DNA of 64,000 bases from NCBI RefSeq assembly GCF_030272615.1, contig NC_081415.1, positions 507,547,373 through 507,611,372 on the forward strand. Reading direction: 5' to 3'. A program made the position numbers and the translations under genes. The DNA is from Cryptomeria japonica. Lineage: Eukaryota > Streptophyta > Pinopsida > Cupressales > Cupressaceae. Below are positions 20,674 to 33,823 of the stretch, one piece after another. The stretch's first letter is position 1. Every line of letters starts with the position of its first letter. The notes below the pieces were generated by a model that was given only the letters and a program-made list of their open reading frames with translations, was not told where the DNA came from and did not search any database.

Positions 20674-21367
20674 ATAGAAGACTAATAGCTATTGTCTCAA
20701 ATTGCTCCATCAATGCTCTCTAAACACTTTGAATCATGGAAGAAGAACTTCCAATAAGAATCAAATCATCCACATACAAGACCAATATCAAAAGATCTCC
20801 CTCCTAACATTGAGTGTAAACTATGATATTGGAATGACAACATGAGAAACTAGTAGAAAGAAAGAATGTGCCCATCTTCTCATACCAAGATCGAGCGGCC
20901 TATTTGAGACCATACAATGAATGTCGAAACCTACAAACAAGTGAAGGGTCCTATGAAAAATCCTCTTACTACTACATATAGATCTCCTCATGAAGATCAC
21001 CATGAAAGAAGGCACTCTTCATATCCATCTAATATAATGACCATCCTTGTGAAGCCACAAGAGAAACAAGGCAATTAGAATCCATTTTGGCAATTGGAGA
21101 AAAAGTCCTAAAATAATCAATGCCCTCAACTTGTGAAAATCCCTTAGTAACAAGAGGAGCCTTATACTTATCAATGAAACCATCTGCAACATACTTGGAA
21201 TGATACACCCACTTACATTGCACCAAATTTATTCTCTTAGGAAGAGGAACAAGATCCCAAGTATGTTTCTTCATTCGTGAAGAAAACTCCTCTGCCATAG
21301 CCTGATCCCACTCTGAAATAACTTCATATAAAAACTTTTGAGGATCAATAGAAATGGCTTGACTCAC
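20674..21367 (-). pseudogene. Copia C reverse transcriptase, N-terminal and central part
   Basis: The minus-strand frame 21367-21029 is the classic start of the copia RT domain: WDQAMAEEFSSRMKKHTWDLVPLP, CKWVYHSKY, KAPLVTKGFSQVEGIDYFRTFSPIAKM. Frames at 21015-20690 continue it with stops. The segment ending MEQFETIAISLLYY meets the G1 target duplication here and resumes as FLGFQV at 4433, so one RT was split by G1. Internal stops show that C was already decayed. Confidence 0.88.
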
Positions 21368-21385
21368 AAGAGAGATCCCATAATT

Positions 21386-22518
21386 CTATGAATGAGTGTG
21401 ACAAGAATCAAAATGACCACCTGCCCAATCTCTAGCTACATCAACAATATTACAATCACACGTAGGAAGTGGTGGGGGATGAACTGGAACATCTTCCTCA
21501 TCCTTAGAAGGAAAATAATCCTCAAGAAAAGAAGTAGTAGGAAGTGACAGAGAAGATAATGATGGATAATCCATCAGAGGATAGCGCTCATCAAAATGAA
21601 CATCTCACTGAAAAAAGACCTCTCTAGAAACAAGATCAAACAACCTATATGCCTTAGAATACTCATAATAGCCAACAAAGATCAGTTTTTTAATCTTCCT
21701 CTCCATGGATTTCCTTTGTGCATCTGGAATAAATGCCCAAGATGCACTCCCAAAAACTCTAAAAGAAGACACATCAAGCTTGACATTGGACCAAGCCTCC
21801 TCAGGAGTCATCTATCACAATGCCTTGTGAGGCATCTGATTCTGAATTTAATTTGCACAATTCACTACCTCCACCCAAAAATTTGTGTCCATGTCTTGAG
21901 AAAAAATCATGCAATTAGCCATCTCCCAAAGTGTTCTATTCTTCCTCTTGGCAACATCATTTTGCTAAGGGGTGTAAGGAATTGTAAGTTGATTAAGGAT
22001 GTCATTCTCAATACAAAAGTCTTGGAATGCCTGATTAATATTATGCCCCTCATTATCTATGTGTATCTTCTTGATACAAAGCCCAGTCTACTTCTCCACA
22101 ATTGCCTAATACCTCCTGAAGAAATAAATCACATCACTCTTGTACTTTAGAAAGTACACCCATATATGCCTAGACAAGTCTCAATGAATGTGATCACATA
22201 AATGGCCCCCGAAAAGGATGGAGTTTGAAAGGACATGAAGTCGCTATGAACTAACTCCAAGGGTGCCTTAGCATGGTGGGCTCTATTGAAAGGAAAAAAA
22301 TCCTTGTGATGCTTACCAGGCACACAACCTCAACAAACACCATTAGTGCAAGAAATATGAGGTAGGCCAAGCATCAAATATTGAGTGCTCATCTATTGTA
22401 GATACCTATAGTTGACAAGACCAAAACGTTCATGCCAAAGTGTGCTTACTGAATCTACATGAGCTATGAAGAAAGAACCAACAAGATATAGACTCTCAAA
22501 ACCATAAAAGTGGTATAA
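21386..22518 (-). pseudogene. Copia C integrase region, decayed
   Basis: Minus-strand frame 21811-21605 carries the copia integrase C-terminal signature (TPEEAWSN, SSFRVFGSASWAFIPDAQR, KKLIFVGY, AYRLFD, SREVFF). Between 21812 and 22518 only scattered integrase-core pieces can be read because of many stops and frameshifts. The plus-strand ORF at 21596-22150 is a shadow. Confidence 0.75.
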
Positions 22519-23001
22519 CTAAGATGTAGGATCAACACTCCCAATATCCACCATAACATCAGGATCATGGAGCTCTCTGATAATCACATCATGTGGTGTG
22601 AACTCAACTATCTTCCCCATCCCAAAATAAAAAATCTGATACACTGACAAAAGGTTGTTGGAAATCTCATGCACAACAAACACATCCTGAAGAAAGCCAT
22701 CCTCAAGATGAATAAGGCCCAAACCAATAATTGAAAGTTGAGTAGAATGCCCCACTACAATCTGAAAGAGAATCAACAAGATCATGAGAGTGTTATATGA
22801 TGAGAAGCATAAAAATCAGGTATCCAAGTAGCATATGTAGACAAGACCTATGCATAAAGAGCTTGACCTTTGCCTTTGTTTGAGGAAGAAGACTAGGGGG
22901 GATGAAGTGTGATACTTTTTCATGGCCTCCTCTAAAGCCTCTAGTATCTTCCAACATTTGGTAACAGGATGTCCCTCCTTTCCACAAAAACTGCAAGGTT
23001 C
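22519..23001 (-). pseudogene. Copia C gag zinc knuckle, protease and pre-integrase domain
   Basis: Frame 23031-22816 encodes the zinc knuckle C-x2-C-x4-H-x4-C (CSFCGKEGHPVTKC) at about 22945-22990. Frame 22785-22519 gives the end of the protease and the pre-integrase domain (VFVVHEISNNLLSVYQI, then VEFTPHDVIIREL). The region ends at 23001, the edge of G2. Across G2 the frame resumes at 45064 with KKSGEP directly before CSFC. Confidence 0.85.
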
Positions 23002-23021
23002 TGCTGACGGGTATTTTGACA

Positions 23022-25440
23022 CACTCACCAACAGTCAGGTAGTTTGTATGAACACTCACCACCTCTCCCGAAAAGAAGTAAGTTTTGGGAATCTAAGTAC
23101 TCCAAGGTCTCTATAGTCAGGTCTCGATGGTGATGGGCAGCTCAATGGTTGATGTGATTGTACCTGTCAAGGGGCCTGCTAGTTGAAACAACTTCGAATT
23201 ACCTACTTTTTTTTTTGTATTTTCTGATTTAGATTGTCTCAAAATAAACAGAAAAAGATAGATCAGGGGAACAAGGAAATAACAATAAAATCGATTCAAT
23301 AACAACTGAATGATCCACAAGGTTAGAATTTCATAATCCAAATATTATCAATATCACAAAATTAACGTTCAAATAATGAGCCCCAGAAAGTATATAAAGT
23401 CAGACAACTCTACACACCAACATAAATGAATATCACCCAATCAATAATCACCCTATCAATTTAATCCTCATATACCATTTACATATGCAATATGATTCAT
23501 AAAATAATAAGACATCCAAAAGAACTAGTTGTTGATTCAAATGATACAAGTTACCAGATCACGAAGAACACAACCATACAGAACAAACAAGTAGACCAAG
23601 CAATCCACAAGCTGCAGTTTGTATTAAACTTCAAAAAGTATCACAAAATATTCTAAACTTATAAAAATCTACATAAAATCTCTAATGGAGTCTTTAAAGT
23701 GGACCTCAAATCATCAATTCGCGGACCTAGGTCCCCCAAAATAGAACTTACTACAGAATTTGTCAGGATTTCTAGGTAGGTCATGTATTCCTCCAGATAT
23801 ATTTCCTAATGGTGTGTGATCTTGGTTGAAGTAGGACATAGGCGGTGGTTGTGGATGTTGAGTTACGAAAGGTGCAACGATGGGTTGAGGACTAGGGATT
23901 AGTTGATCTTCTATGTTGGACTTAGATGATTGCACTAGTGGGTCTATTGAAGACTGTACTTTAGTTTTATTTCTCTTCTTCCTAGTCGCAGGTCCTAACT
24001 CTACTAAGTCTGATGGAGAAGATTTAATCCTAATAACTTTATGAAACCTCTTCGAAGAGAAGGATGATATACGCTCCAGCTTAGTGTCTCAATTCCTTAG
24101 TTGTGGAGAAGGTAATTGAGGGTTTCTTTGAGCAAGGAGATGCCTTTGTGCCTCTTCTTCTATGCGCATACCCTTCTGCCTTTTGTTGTCAAGGACTTGT
24201 CGTGTTCATAAACAATCACTATGATTCCTTCTACTATCCCAAGCAAGAGAGTATAGTTGGGGAATGATTTCATCTTGTTCATAATTGAAGTTGGGTTGTG
24301 TGAATCGTAAAAGTCTATCTCCTAGGAGTACCATGTTAGATCATAGTGTGATTGTGCAATTGAAAGTTAAGAGAATTTTTCATAGGCCCTCATAGCACCA
24401 ATTTCAGCTTCCTCCTCCAGAGAGGTTTCATAAAGTTCTTAGGAGTAACTCTTCTCCATCAGAATTAGTAGAGTTAGGAGTTGTAACTAGGAAGAAGAGA
24501 AATAAAACTAAAGGATAGTCTTGAATAGACCCACCAGTGCAATCATCCAAGTTCAATGTAGTAGATTAGCTAATCCCTAGTCCTCAACCCATTGTTGCAC
24601 CTTTCATAACTCAACATCCACCACCACCACCTATGGCCTACTTCAATCAAGATCACACACCATTGGGAAATATACCTGGAGAAATACACGACCTACCTAG
24701 GAATCCAGACAAATTCTGTAGTAAGTTCTATTTTGGAGGACCTAGGTTCGTGAATTGATGATTTGAGGTCCATTTTAGAGACTTCATTACAGATTTTATA
24801 CAGATTTTTGTAAGTTTAGAAGATTTTGTGATAAGTTTTGAAGTTTAATACAAAAATCATCTTTTGGATTGCCTGATCTACTTGTGTGTTCTGTATGGTT
24901 GTGTTCTTTGTGATCTGGTAACTTCTATCATTTGAATCAACAACTAGTTCTTTTAGATGTTTTATTATTTTATGAATCATATTGCGTATGTAAATGGTAT
25001 ATGAGAATTAAATTGATAGGGTGATTATTGGTTGGGTGATATTCATTTCCATTGGTGTGTAGAGTTGTTCAACTTTATATTCTTTCTGGGGCTCGTTATT
25101 TAAAAGTTGATTTTGTGATATTGATAATATTTGGATTACAAAATTTTAACCTTGTGGATCATTTAGTTGTTATTGTATAGATTTCATTGTTATTTCCTTG
25201 TTCCCCTGATCTACCTTTTGTCGTCTATTTTGAGAGAATATAAATCAAAAAATACAAAAAAAAAGTAGGTAATTTGAAGTTGTTTCAACTAGCAAGCCCC
25301 TTGATGGGTACAATCGCATCAACCATTGAGCTACCTATCACTGTCAAGACCCGACTATAGAGACCTTGGAGTAGTTAGTTTCCCAAAACTTATTGCTTTT
25401 CAGGAGAGGTGGTGAGTGTTCATACAAACTACCTGACTGT
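23022..25440. repeat. Large imperfect inverted repeat (fold-back) built from G2 LTR end and G2 gag start
   Basis: About 1.0 kb at 23022-24060 recurs inverted at about 24420-25440, around a centre of about 0.36 kb. Each arm joins the 3'-terminal 0.7 kb of the G2 LTR to a fragment of the G2 gag N-terminus. The order is rearranged relative to the intact element, where the same two blocks lie as gag start (38055-38733) then LTR end (38734-39420). Both arms share the same unusual joint near 23720 and 24765, so one arm is an inverted copy of the other. Confidence 0.8.
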
Positions 25441-25639
25441 TGGTGAATTTCTATGAGGGCCTAGGATAAAAATCTGCATAAAATCTCTAATGGAGTCTCT
25501 AAAATGGACTTGAACTCATCAATTCATGAATCCTTACAATGAATCAAAATCTCTAATTTATAGAGTTTCATGTCCTAAATTCTTGCAATTAAAGCTATCT
25601 GAACTAAATGCAACAAAAGCAAGGAGTTGTAGTTGACAT

Positions 25640-28600
25640 GCAAGTCTCTGCCTTAAACTCCAGTGAAACTACAAATTAACTATCACTACGAAACATGCGT
25701 TCCCAAAATTGGCCATTACAGCCATGCAAAATTTGCCCAAAAATTGAAGTTGATGTTGCACAGTGGTTGAACTTTCAGCTCTGATGGCAACCAAAAATAT
25801 CCTAAAAAAGGTGTAAACAATTGCATGTGTGGCAACTATGTGTTCATCCTTTACTCCTTTTATATCTCTTGTAGTTACTAATAAAACATGCAACTACATC
25901 TTTAGAAGGATCAACAACATACGAAATCTGGAACTGAGACTTCTTCAAAATTTGCTCTGCCTGCTCCCATCTGCTAACCAACTTATCAATTACTCCCTCC
26001 GCATGTATACACTGAGAGGTAAAAAATGAGTATTTGTTCATTAACTCTATATTGAACTCCGTTGTAGGTGCAAAATGATGAGCCGCATAGTGATCCCATT
26101 AATCTAGCACTACACCTTCCTTCAGGTGACCATCTTTCAAAATATCAAGACCATATGCCCCTAACAACTTCTTCACAAAATTCTCATACTTACTAATCGA
26201 TTTCAAAAGAGGAACATGTGCCTCTGATAACCTTTACCTACACTGCTCAAGAACTTATATCTTAAATTCTATTATAAAAATACAAGATCGTAGACTACCA
26301 AAATCATCTCCTCCTAGCAAATCTTCATTTTTAATCACTTCTTCACCCAAAGCCAACATTTTATTCAAATTTTTACACTTCTTCATGAAGTCTCTAATCC
26401 TCACTTCCCAATTTGTTGAACAAACTCTTATTGTCTTCTCCATTTTGCTCATTACCGTACTGGTAGCAAACTCTAAAGTATCAAGCTCTCCCCACTTTGT
26501 TTGCTTTCCAATCCTGACCTATGATACTTGGTATTTTGAAGGGCCCTCTCCTTCTGTCTCCACATGGAATGTGATATCGACAATTACTTCACTAGAGCCA
26601 GTTCTAGATAAATGATGAATTATCTTGGCACTCTTTGTTTTCTTTGGCTCCTCCTTAATGTCTTGTTACAATGTGAGTTTAGGCGGCACCACCTTCTGTT
26701 TCTTATCAAAAGTGAAGGTTAACCATTGTGGGGTTCCTTCATCTGTACTCCCTCCTTCGTTGGTTATTTGTTTCACCACCCTTCCAACTTCTTGTGACGG
26801 TTCTTCCTCCTGTTGTTGCTCTTCTTCTCCAACCTGTGTATCTGGAGTACTTTGGGTCTCTCCCTGCATAGGAAGCACTGGTACAACGATTTGTTGTTGC
26901 TATGAGAGCACTTGTTGAGCCAAGTTCTCCTGTAGAGTGCTATCAATATCAAGTTGTTGTTGATATCCTTCTAAATTCTCGCTCGCTTGATCATTGAAGT
27001 CCTTGGTCGGCTCTTGACTTTCTTGTTCTTTATCTCCACCTACGATATCTTTCAACAAGTTCTCTACATCTCGTGGAGTAAGAACTAACATTTCATAATG
27101 TTCTTCCCCTTGTCTTTTCTTTGTTTCCTCTTCTTCATCCTATTGTTTCTCCTACGGACCCTGGTCATCTACATCCATAAGAGTCATCTGTGGAAGTTCT
27201 GATACCTTTTGTACGACAAGCTCCCTTCGTTTCTCTGCACTAGGAGTCATTCTTTTTCTCTTTTTAGGCTCTACCTTATTTGGTGTTGACTCTGCCTCCT
27301 CTTGGTCTGAGTTTGACTCCACATTATTAATAGTTATTATCTCACTTGTAGGAGTCATTGTAGTTGCAGGCATCTATGAAGCAACAAAAGATGAAGTGAT
27401 AGTTGTTGTAACCAAGGGTGGAGGTGGTGTTGAAATAGCGGTTGCACCAAATGCGGTCGATGTGGTGGCTAGTGTTGTTGTAGCAGTAGCAGTGGCAGTG
27501 GTGGTAGGGGTAGCAGTTGTTGTAGTAGTGATAGAGGTACTAAAGGGTTGAGCCTCTTGTGAAGGTTGTTATGTCATTGCTGCAACACCCTCAATGGAAG
27601 ACCTAACAAGATGAATTTATGCTTGTGGTTTGGCTCCTAAGCCCACCGTAATCCCCAAGCTTGCCTATTTTGCCAGATATTCTGCCTCTTTCATTTTCTT
27701 ATTTAGATTTTGCCTCAAATGTTTTGTAGTCAAAGGATTTTCAGCTTCCTCCTCTGGATCTGTGGAGGTGTTCTCCATCGACTCTGATCGGGTTATCCTT
27801 GTATACTCCTTATGTATTCTTGATTGAGGATTGTCAGTCGGGATATCATTTTGTTTACCCTTGGAGGCATCTGGTTTAATCCTCAGACCTAACCACTTCC
27901 TGGTTCTATCTATCACTGATTGATAAATTGTATCACTGTCCACCACTTCCTATTGTGACCACCTGATTGGAGGGAGTAGCCTCTTATCTATTCTTGTTTC
28001 TTTATACATTGGATCTAGCAAAATAATATCATCATGCAATTGTTTAGGTAGGCTAGTCTCAATACCAAAAACCCTTATTTGTGGAGCAGTGAGGTGATGG
28101 TAATATTTCTCTCTTGCCTCAAAGCTATCCTGAAGGTTGGCCCAAAAATCCTCCAGAGCAAGCTGATGTCCTTCATATACTTTTGGCATCAATCATTTTA
28201 ATTTATTGTATGAATCTTAAAAATGTCTGGCATAATTAAAAGGCTTCAACTGTAGGTCCTGCAATTCTTGTTCAACAACCTTTGCCACATGAATTTTATG
28301 ACATGAAAAGAATGATAAATTTAAAGGGAAGTCTTCACCTGTAGCCCTCGTCTTATGTCTCGACGACAACAAATTTTGCAAGTGAACCATCTGCCTTGTT
28401 TACTCAAATAAAATTATTCTATCCATACAATATCTAGGCAACAAAAATGGTTCTCTAGTGAACCCACTTACTCTCAGATAAGTAGAACGAGAGTTTTGTA
28501 TGAACCAATACCCCCACTTCTTTACTAGCCCTGTTTCCTCCTTACTGAGCCTAAACCCAGTGTCACCTGTTAACTTTATAATGATGGGAAACAAAAATGC

Positions 28601-29481
28601 GTCATTGATTCTCTTATAGTGCAATGTGGATTCTTTCAATGGCAATTGTGTGTAATATTTCGACATGGCATTTTGTCCTTCATCTTCACCCAATCTTCCC
28701 TCGGTCTGTAGCCCTGAGAATTGGCCTGATCTGGCTGCCACCCAAACAACATAAGATGTAAAGAAAAACTTCTTCGTGTTGTGTACTTCTTTGAGTTGGC
28801 CTCTTATGTTATCTAACAAAATTTGAGTCGAGTCGTAGTATTGTCATCCATCCAGAATAGTTAACATGACTGAGAACATCCATGGCTAGAAGTGTTAGCA
28901 TGCAGGTTTATTGAAGGCCATGCTAAGAATTATTGTCAGATCCCTTTGTGGTTCTTTAAAATCCTTCCTCAAAATTTCATTTTCCTTTAAGCTTGTTTTC
29001 CTCTCTTCCTTGAGCCATTCCCATTCATTATCTTCTTGCATTGGCTCATATTTTTATTACATTCCCTTTCTACGTCTTCCTCCCCCTCGACCAATACCTC
29101 CCTCTTAGTGGGAATCTAGAACACTAGGGCCAACATATTTGGTGACAAATCAATCACCGGTTTCCCATCAACATTGACACATTGCCTAGTGTTGGGGTTA
29201 TAGAATTGTGCAACTTGCATTATGAATTCTAGCGCCTGCACTGATTGCAGGTAAACAGTCGCCTCTACCAAGTTAGATATTTTAATTCCCCTGTATTCTA
29301 CACTCAATCCAGGTTTCTCCAATTTCTTTTATATATCTTTGAGCTCTATATGCCTGATCTCGGTATCTGTAACCCATTGTATAGCATCCTCCAACTTGGA
29401 GGCATATGTTTGTCCTTGATATTGATATTTTGTGGTGACTAGATGCTTCTCAAGATCTTTTGCTTTTTGGGAAGATTCCAT
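25640..29481 (-). pseudogene. Degenerate long ORF inside G2 3' LTR (unrecognised protein)
   Basis: Minus-strand frames from an ATG at 29481 down to about 25640 make a broken ORF of about 1.2-1.3 thousand codons, matched piece by piece in the 5' LTR. Readable blocks are an N-terminal helical part (VEATVYLQSVQALEFIMQ, near 29270), the segment LPLKESTLHYKRINDAFLFP (near 28620), GFTREPFLLPRYCMDRIILFE, a Thr/Ala/Pro-rich linker (about 27360-27560), a basic motif PKKRKR (27252-27270) that looks like a nuclear-localisation signal, Glu/Gln-rich stretches, and a C-terminal helical part. I recognise no enzymatic domain. It is in sense with the element and starts just after a splice-acceptor-like tttgcag. 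Function is unknown. Confidence 0.7.
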
Positions 29482-29559
29482 TAAACACAGCTAAACCTGC
29501 AAAACAAACCAAACAAGCATTAAAAACTATTGAAAGAGAAAACTCTGCAAAAAAACAAC

Positions 29560-30760
29560 TCACCTCGAGTCTCCGAGATCTCGAGGTTCTGAGGTGAGAA
29601 AATACAAACCACGAAGCAAACCTGGGAGTCGGAGAGTCCGGGGTCCTGGGATAAGACTGATAGAAAAACTAACACATTCGGAACCCCAAGGACTCAGGAT
29701 ACTGAACTCACCAAAACCACAAAAGAAGACCACTTTTGGAACTCAGGAACCCGGGTTTTCGAAGTGGTGAGACCCCTGACTATGAAAACAAACTCGGGAC
29801 TTCGAGGTCTCGAAGTTCCATGGTGAGACTCTAAAATGCAACGCGAAACTTCAAAAAACTGAAGTCCTGGTAAACTACAAAGATGGAGCAAAAAAGAGCT
29901 CTGGACCTCGGGACTACAGGATTTTGAGTTAAACAAGCATGCAAAAAGAAACTAATTCGGGAACTCAGGTTTCTGAAGTAGTTTCACCAAAAAACAAAAA
30001 CCACCAACACCATCATTTTGGGAACTCAGGAACCCGAGTTTCCGAAGTGGTGGGAAGAAAAAAAAACAAAAGAAAAGGTTTTCATTTCGGGAACTTGGGA
30101 ACCTGGGTTTCCAAAATGACATGACAAGAAGGAAACCCCTAACCCGGAACTTCAGAATTTGAGGTTTCGAGGTTAGGGCACAACAAAAAACTAAAAGAAA
30201 ATCAAACAAAACAAGAAAAATCTAAGAAATCAAAATGAAATCTAACCAAAAGCATATGCAAATCCTAACAAGGAAGGCGGGAAATAAACCTACTTGGCAC
30301 AAAAAGCGAAGATGGTGCTCAATCAGGCGTGCGAGAATGCGAAGTCATGAGGTCAGAGCTTTGAATTTGGACGAATGAGTGCACAAATGAGCTCCAAAAT
30401 GACCTCCAACCATATTTATGCCCCCGATCAGGCACCGCATCAAATGCAACTTCGGGAACCTGGCTTTCGGAAGTGCAACACAAACGACAAGCTCGGAACC
30501 CCGAGGGCCCGGTATAGTGAACAACAAAAAAGAAAACCAACCCAGGAGTTCGAGAACTCGAACTTCCAGGGTGATAAGCAAAAGTAAAACAAACACTTCA
30601 AGAGTCTGGGAACCCGAACTTCCGAAGGGATGTCCCAAAACAAAATAGAAGAAAGCTCAAAAACTCGGGAACCCGAACTTCCAAGAAAGGAATGAAAGAC
30701 AAACAAAAGGTCACGTCTGGAGGTTCAAGAACTCGAGTTCCCGAGGTGGCCAAAGCAAAA
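29560..30760. repeat. Array of GC-rich palindromic motifs in G2 3' LTR
   Basis: About 17 variants of a palindromic motif (roughly CTTCGGGAACCCGAGTTCCGAAG) are spaced about 55-70 bp apart, separated by A-rich spacers, with one longer gap near 30180-30440. It lies in the first 1.3 kb of the LTR in the direction of transcription (U3), upstream of the LTR ORF. The same array is at 43740-44940. Confidence 0.8.
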
Positions 30761-30880
30761 ACTAAAAAATAGAGGAAATCTAACAAAACACAAAAAAAAA
30801 AGGGATGGGGACCCGTATTTTCATGGGAATGAAAATAATGGAACTGAAAAATGATGGGACTAGATATGCAAGGCATAACA

Positions 30881-31941
30881 AATGGTGATTATCTAGGAAA
30901 AATGACTCTAGGCATTTTAGAACTTCAAAATCTCTGGTTTATCTGACACCTAAGGCTACTATCATTCAACACAATTTATAAGAGCAAAAGATAAGTGAAC
31001 TCATGAACAAGCAACTAAATCTAGAACTGAACAAGATCAACTCTTAAGTGTGTGCGCATTATTCATTACTCCATGATTTTCAATAGTGAAGATAAACAAA
31101 GGAAATTGGGCCCAAGCTACGTAGGTGAAGTCAATCAACATGTTCCATGCAAGTTTATCCTGGGCATAGCTTTGCTTCCATACAAACGTCCATAGCCCTG
31201 ACAAACATACATCTAGCTCCCGTCAAGTAGTGCTCCACTACCAGCCAAGCGTCCATAGCCCCGGTGGAGATTACTTGAAACACCCAAATTTCGGTGTTGG
31301 AAGTGAATTATTTCTTTTCTCTTTCTTTTTTTTTTTGAATATATTTCACCTCATAGAATATAGAGCAATTATTTCTGCGTAACCTTAAAGAAACTTTCAA
31401 ACATTGAAGTATGATTACTAGGTTGGGAGTCATGGTGGACAATGTGAACATCCTAACTTCTGATTTTTCACTTGGAAACAAGTTCTTCTGACATCTTACA
31501 AAATTTTCTAATGTAACTTAATGTGATGATGGTGATGAGTAATCAGGTTACCCTTCTCCAATTGAGAGTCAAGAACTCAAATGATAATTAAACCATTACA
31601 TATCACCTTGGACGAATGTAGACAAATATTTCAAGATTAACCAAGCAATAATGAAGTTATAAAGAGTAAAGAGTCAAAGTTTCTCAATATTTTCCAACTC
31701 ATTATGCAAAGAAAATCCATCCTATAGAATTTTTGAAAATAAGCATGTGTCCCGACACCACGAAACGAAAATGAACAAAACTAAACAAACAAACAAACAA
31801 AAGGGGACCAGAAGGAAAACGAACAAGCAACAAAAATAAAACTGGACAACCAACAAGCAAACCCAACAAAACAACAAAACAACAAACCAAAACAAAATGG
31901 CTAAACTACTATAGTACAAAAGATCCAACTCTACTGAGGAT
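30881..31941 (-). other. 3' untranslated internal region of G2
   Basis: About 1.06 kb lie between the end of the integrase and the 3' LTR, with no ORF of note. A repeated phrase 'gtccatagccc' occurs near 31189 and 31250. No clear polypurine tract is visible at the LTR; on the minus strand the last bases before it read AATCACCATT. Confidence 0.6.
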
Positions 31942-33268
31942 TTAATCAAAATAATGCTTGAGAAACCGACCATTGACGGGCAATGGTACAAGTTCTCTAG
32001 TCAAAGAGCTCGATCCAAAGGTGTTTTCTCCTAAGATCTCAACAATCTGATAAGGACCTAAGCACAATCTCTCAAACTTATGATGATCACCCTTCTTTTC
32101 CTTGGCCTTGTTCCATAAAAGAACTAAGTCAAAAATCTGAAAGGATTTCACCTTGGCTCTTTTATCAAACTATCGCTTAACGACTGCTTGATGCTTAGCA
32201 AAGTTTTGCAGGGTATTTATCCTTTTGTCATCAAGTTTAAACAAATTCGGGAGGCGAACCACTACCAAGTCCTCAATTTCATGTTTTTTCATCAATTGAA
32301 GGACAAATATTTGTAGATTGACCAGGAAAACAAGATTTTGACCATAAACAAGATAGTATGGAGAAGTCTGTAGGGAGACTTTAACTCTAGTGTGATCAGC
32401 CCATAAGGCGTATCTTAATTGATTGTGCCAATCCCCAGGGTTTTTCTCAAGTATCTTCTTAATAACATTTAAAATATTTTGTATTCGTGGATTCATCTAC
32501 TCCATTTCCTTGTGGGTAATAATTAGATGAAAATTTCAGAACTACTTTGTACGCATATGATCATTGCATCAATTGTGCTGAAGTAAAAGTAGGCTCATTA
32601 TCACATACCAAAGCGAACGACATACCAAACCTGGTGATGATATACTCATCAAGGAATTTGAGAATAATTTTCGTAGTGGCATTCTTGCATTCTATGGCTT
32701 TCGTCCATCGATTGTAATAATTCGTTGCAGTGAGAATGAACTTGTGTCCTGCAGACGAATTAGGATTAATAACACCGACAAAATCTAATGCCCATTGGGA
32801 AAATGGTCTTACCTGGAATACTGGTTGGAGAGGCATGGTAGGGTTCCTCTCCTTGGAAGCATTTGTTTGACATGTGTGACAATGACAGATATGTTCATGG
32901 GTATCTTTAAAAATGATGGGCCAGTAGTATCCAGCCTTCAAAATCTAGTGTGTTATTGCATCCGCTGACCCATGGCTTGTACCATATTTCCCATAGAATT
33001 CCTCTATCATCTTACGAGCTTCCTGGTGATCAAGACATCGAAGGTAAAAACCTTCATAGTTCTTTCTATAAAGTGTTGAATCCTTGATCATGTAATTGGC
33101 ACTCTTGAGCCTTAAAGATCTCCTTTGTGTAGCAGTCAACCCCTCAGGACACATTTTATTCAACAAGATGAAGACCAAGTTAGTGTACCATGGGTCCTGA
33201 GTGAATGATTGTAACATATATTGTTGGCACTGGATATGAGGGAAGACATTTGCGATAGCTTGCGACAA
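31942..33268 (-). pseudogene. G2 integrase, decayed
   Basis: Minus-strand frames carry the HHCC finger remnant (GTSHGSADAITH, then HICHCHTCQ near 32870-32890), the core (WALDFVGVINPNSSAGHKFILTATNYY, near 32740-32800) with the first Asp intact, CDNEPTF for the second Asp (about 32600-32620), and a C-terminal GPY/F-like module (CLGPYQIVEI near 32030-32060, then LPVNGRFLKHYF). Stops at several points break it. Similarity to the G1 integrase is evident (INPxSSAGH, AGYYWP). Confidence 0.88.
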
Positions 33269-33271
33269 ACC

Positions 33272-33823
33272 CTAACCTCTAACTAACCTCATTGGATGCA
33301 TTTCTAGATCAAATTCTTGTATAATGGCTATCCGATTTCCTTGGTCCTCCCCCAGCTCTGATTGCATGAGTAGTGACTTAACCTCTTGATCAGGTACAAT
33401 TGCATATATCTTTCTCCTCAAGATATAATGTCTAAACTTCTTAACTTCTCTTACCAGGGCGAAAGCTTGCTTCTCAAGAGAAGAATACCGTACCTCAACC
33501 TTCTTGAAAGGTGAACTCATGAATGCAATTGGTTTTTCATCCCCTTCTTGCCTCTGTGTCAAAACAACGACACCAAAATGCAATGAGGGAAAAGAGTATA
33601 TGTAAAATAGGAGAGTATAATCAAGACTAGTCAGTACGGGAGCTTCTACAATGGACTTATTGATCTGGGCAAACACCTCTTTTTCTTTAGAATTCCACTC
33701 AATCTTGGCATCCTTCTTCATCATCTCATTTAGTGGCTTGACTATCTCTACAAATCTAGTGATGAATTTTCTTACAAAATTAATCTTCCCGAAGAAAGAC
33801 CTCTCTTTTGTACTCCCCGACAT
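33272..33823 (-). pseudogene. G2 gypsy-type RNase H and RT connection
   Basis: One minus-strand frame reads FFGKINFVRKFI, ending of RT, then the gypsy RNase H. The segment LLFYIYSFPSLHFGVVVL has Tyr where the first catalytic Asp of FxLYTDAS is expected, the same substitution as in G1. YSSLEKQAFALV keeps the Glu and VPDQEVKSLL keeps an Asp. The domain probably serves, or served, as an inactive tether. Confidence 0.85.

Larger units (their letters stand above)
23002..30880 (-). repeat. 3' LTR of G2, interrupted by a fold-back insertion
   Basis: The left part (23002 to about 23720) matches 38734-39420. The right part (25453-30880) matches 39390-45058. Between them lies the fold-back 23721-25452. 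About 60 bp (ataaaaatctRcataaaatc and following) occur on both sides of it (23656-23720 and 25453-25517). Divergence from the 5' LTR is clearly greater than between the G1 LTRs. Confidence 0.85.

Noticed and set aside
21596-22150. 184-codon plus-strand ORF
   Set aside because: It is antisense to the copia C integrase frame and shows no family motif.
29560-30760. CRISPR-like array in the palindromic repeat region
   Set aside because: Units are degenerate, spacers are related A-rich sequence, no cas genes, and the context is a plant LTR.
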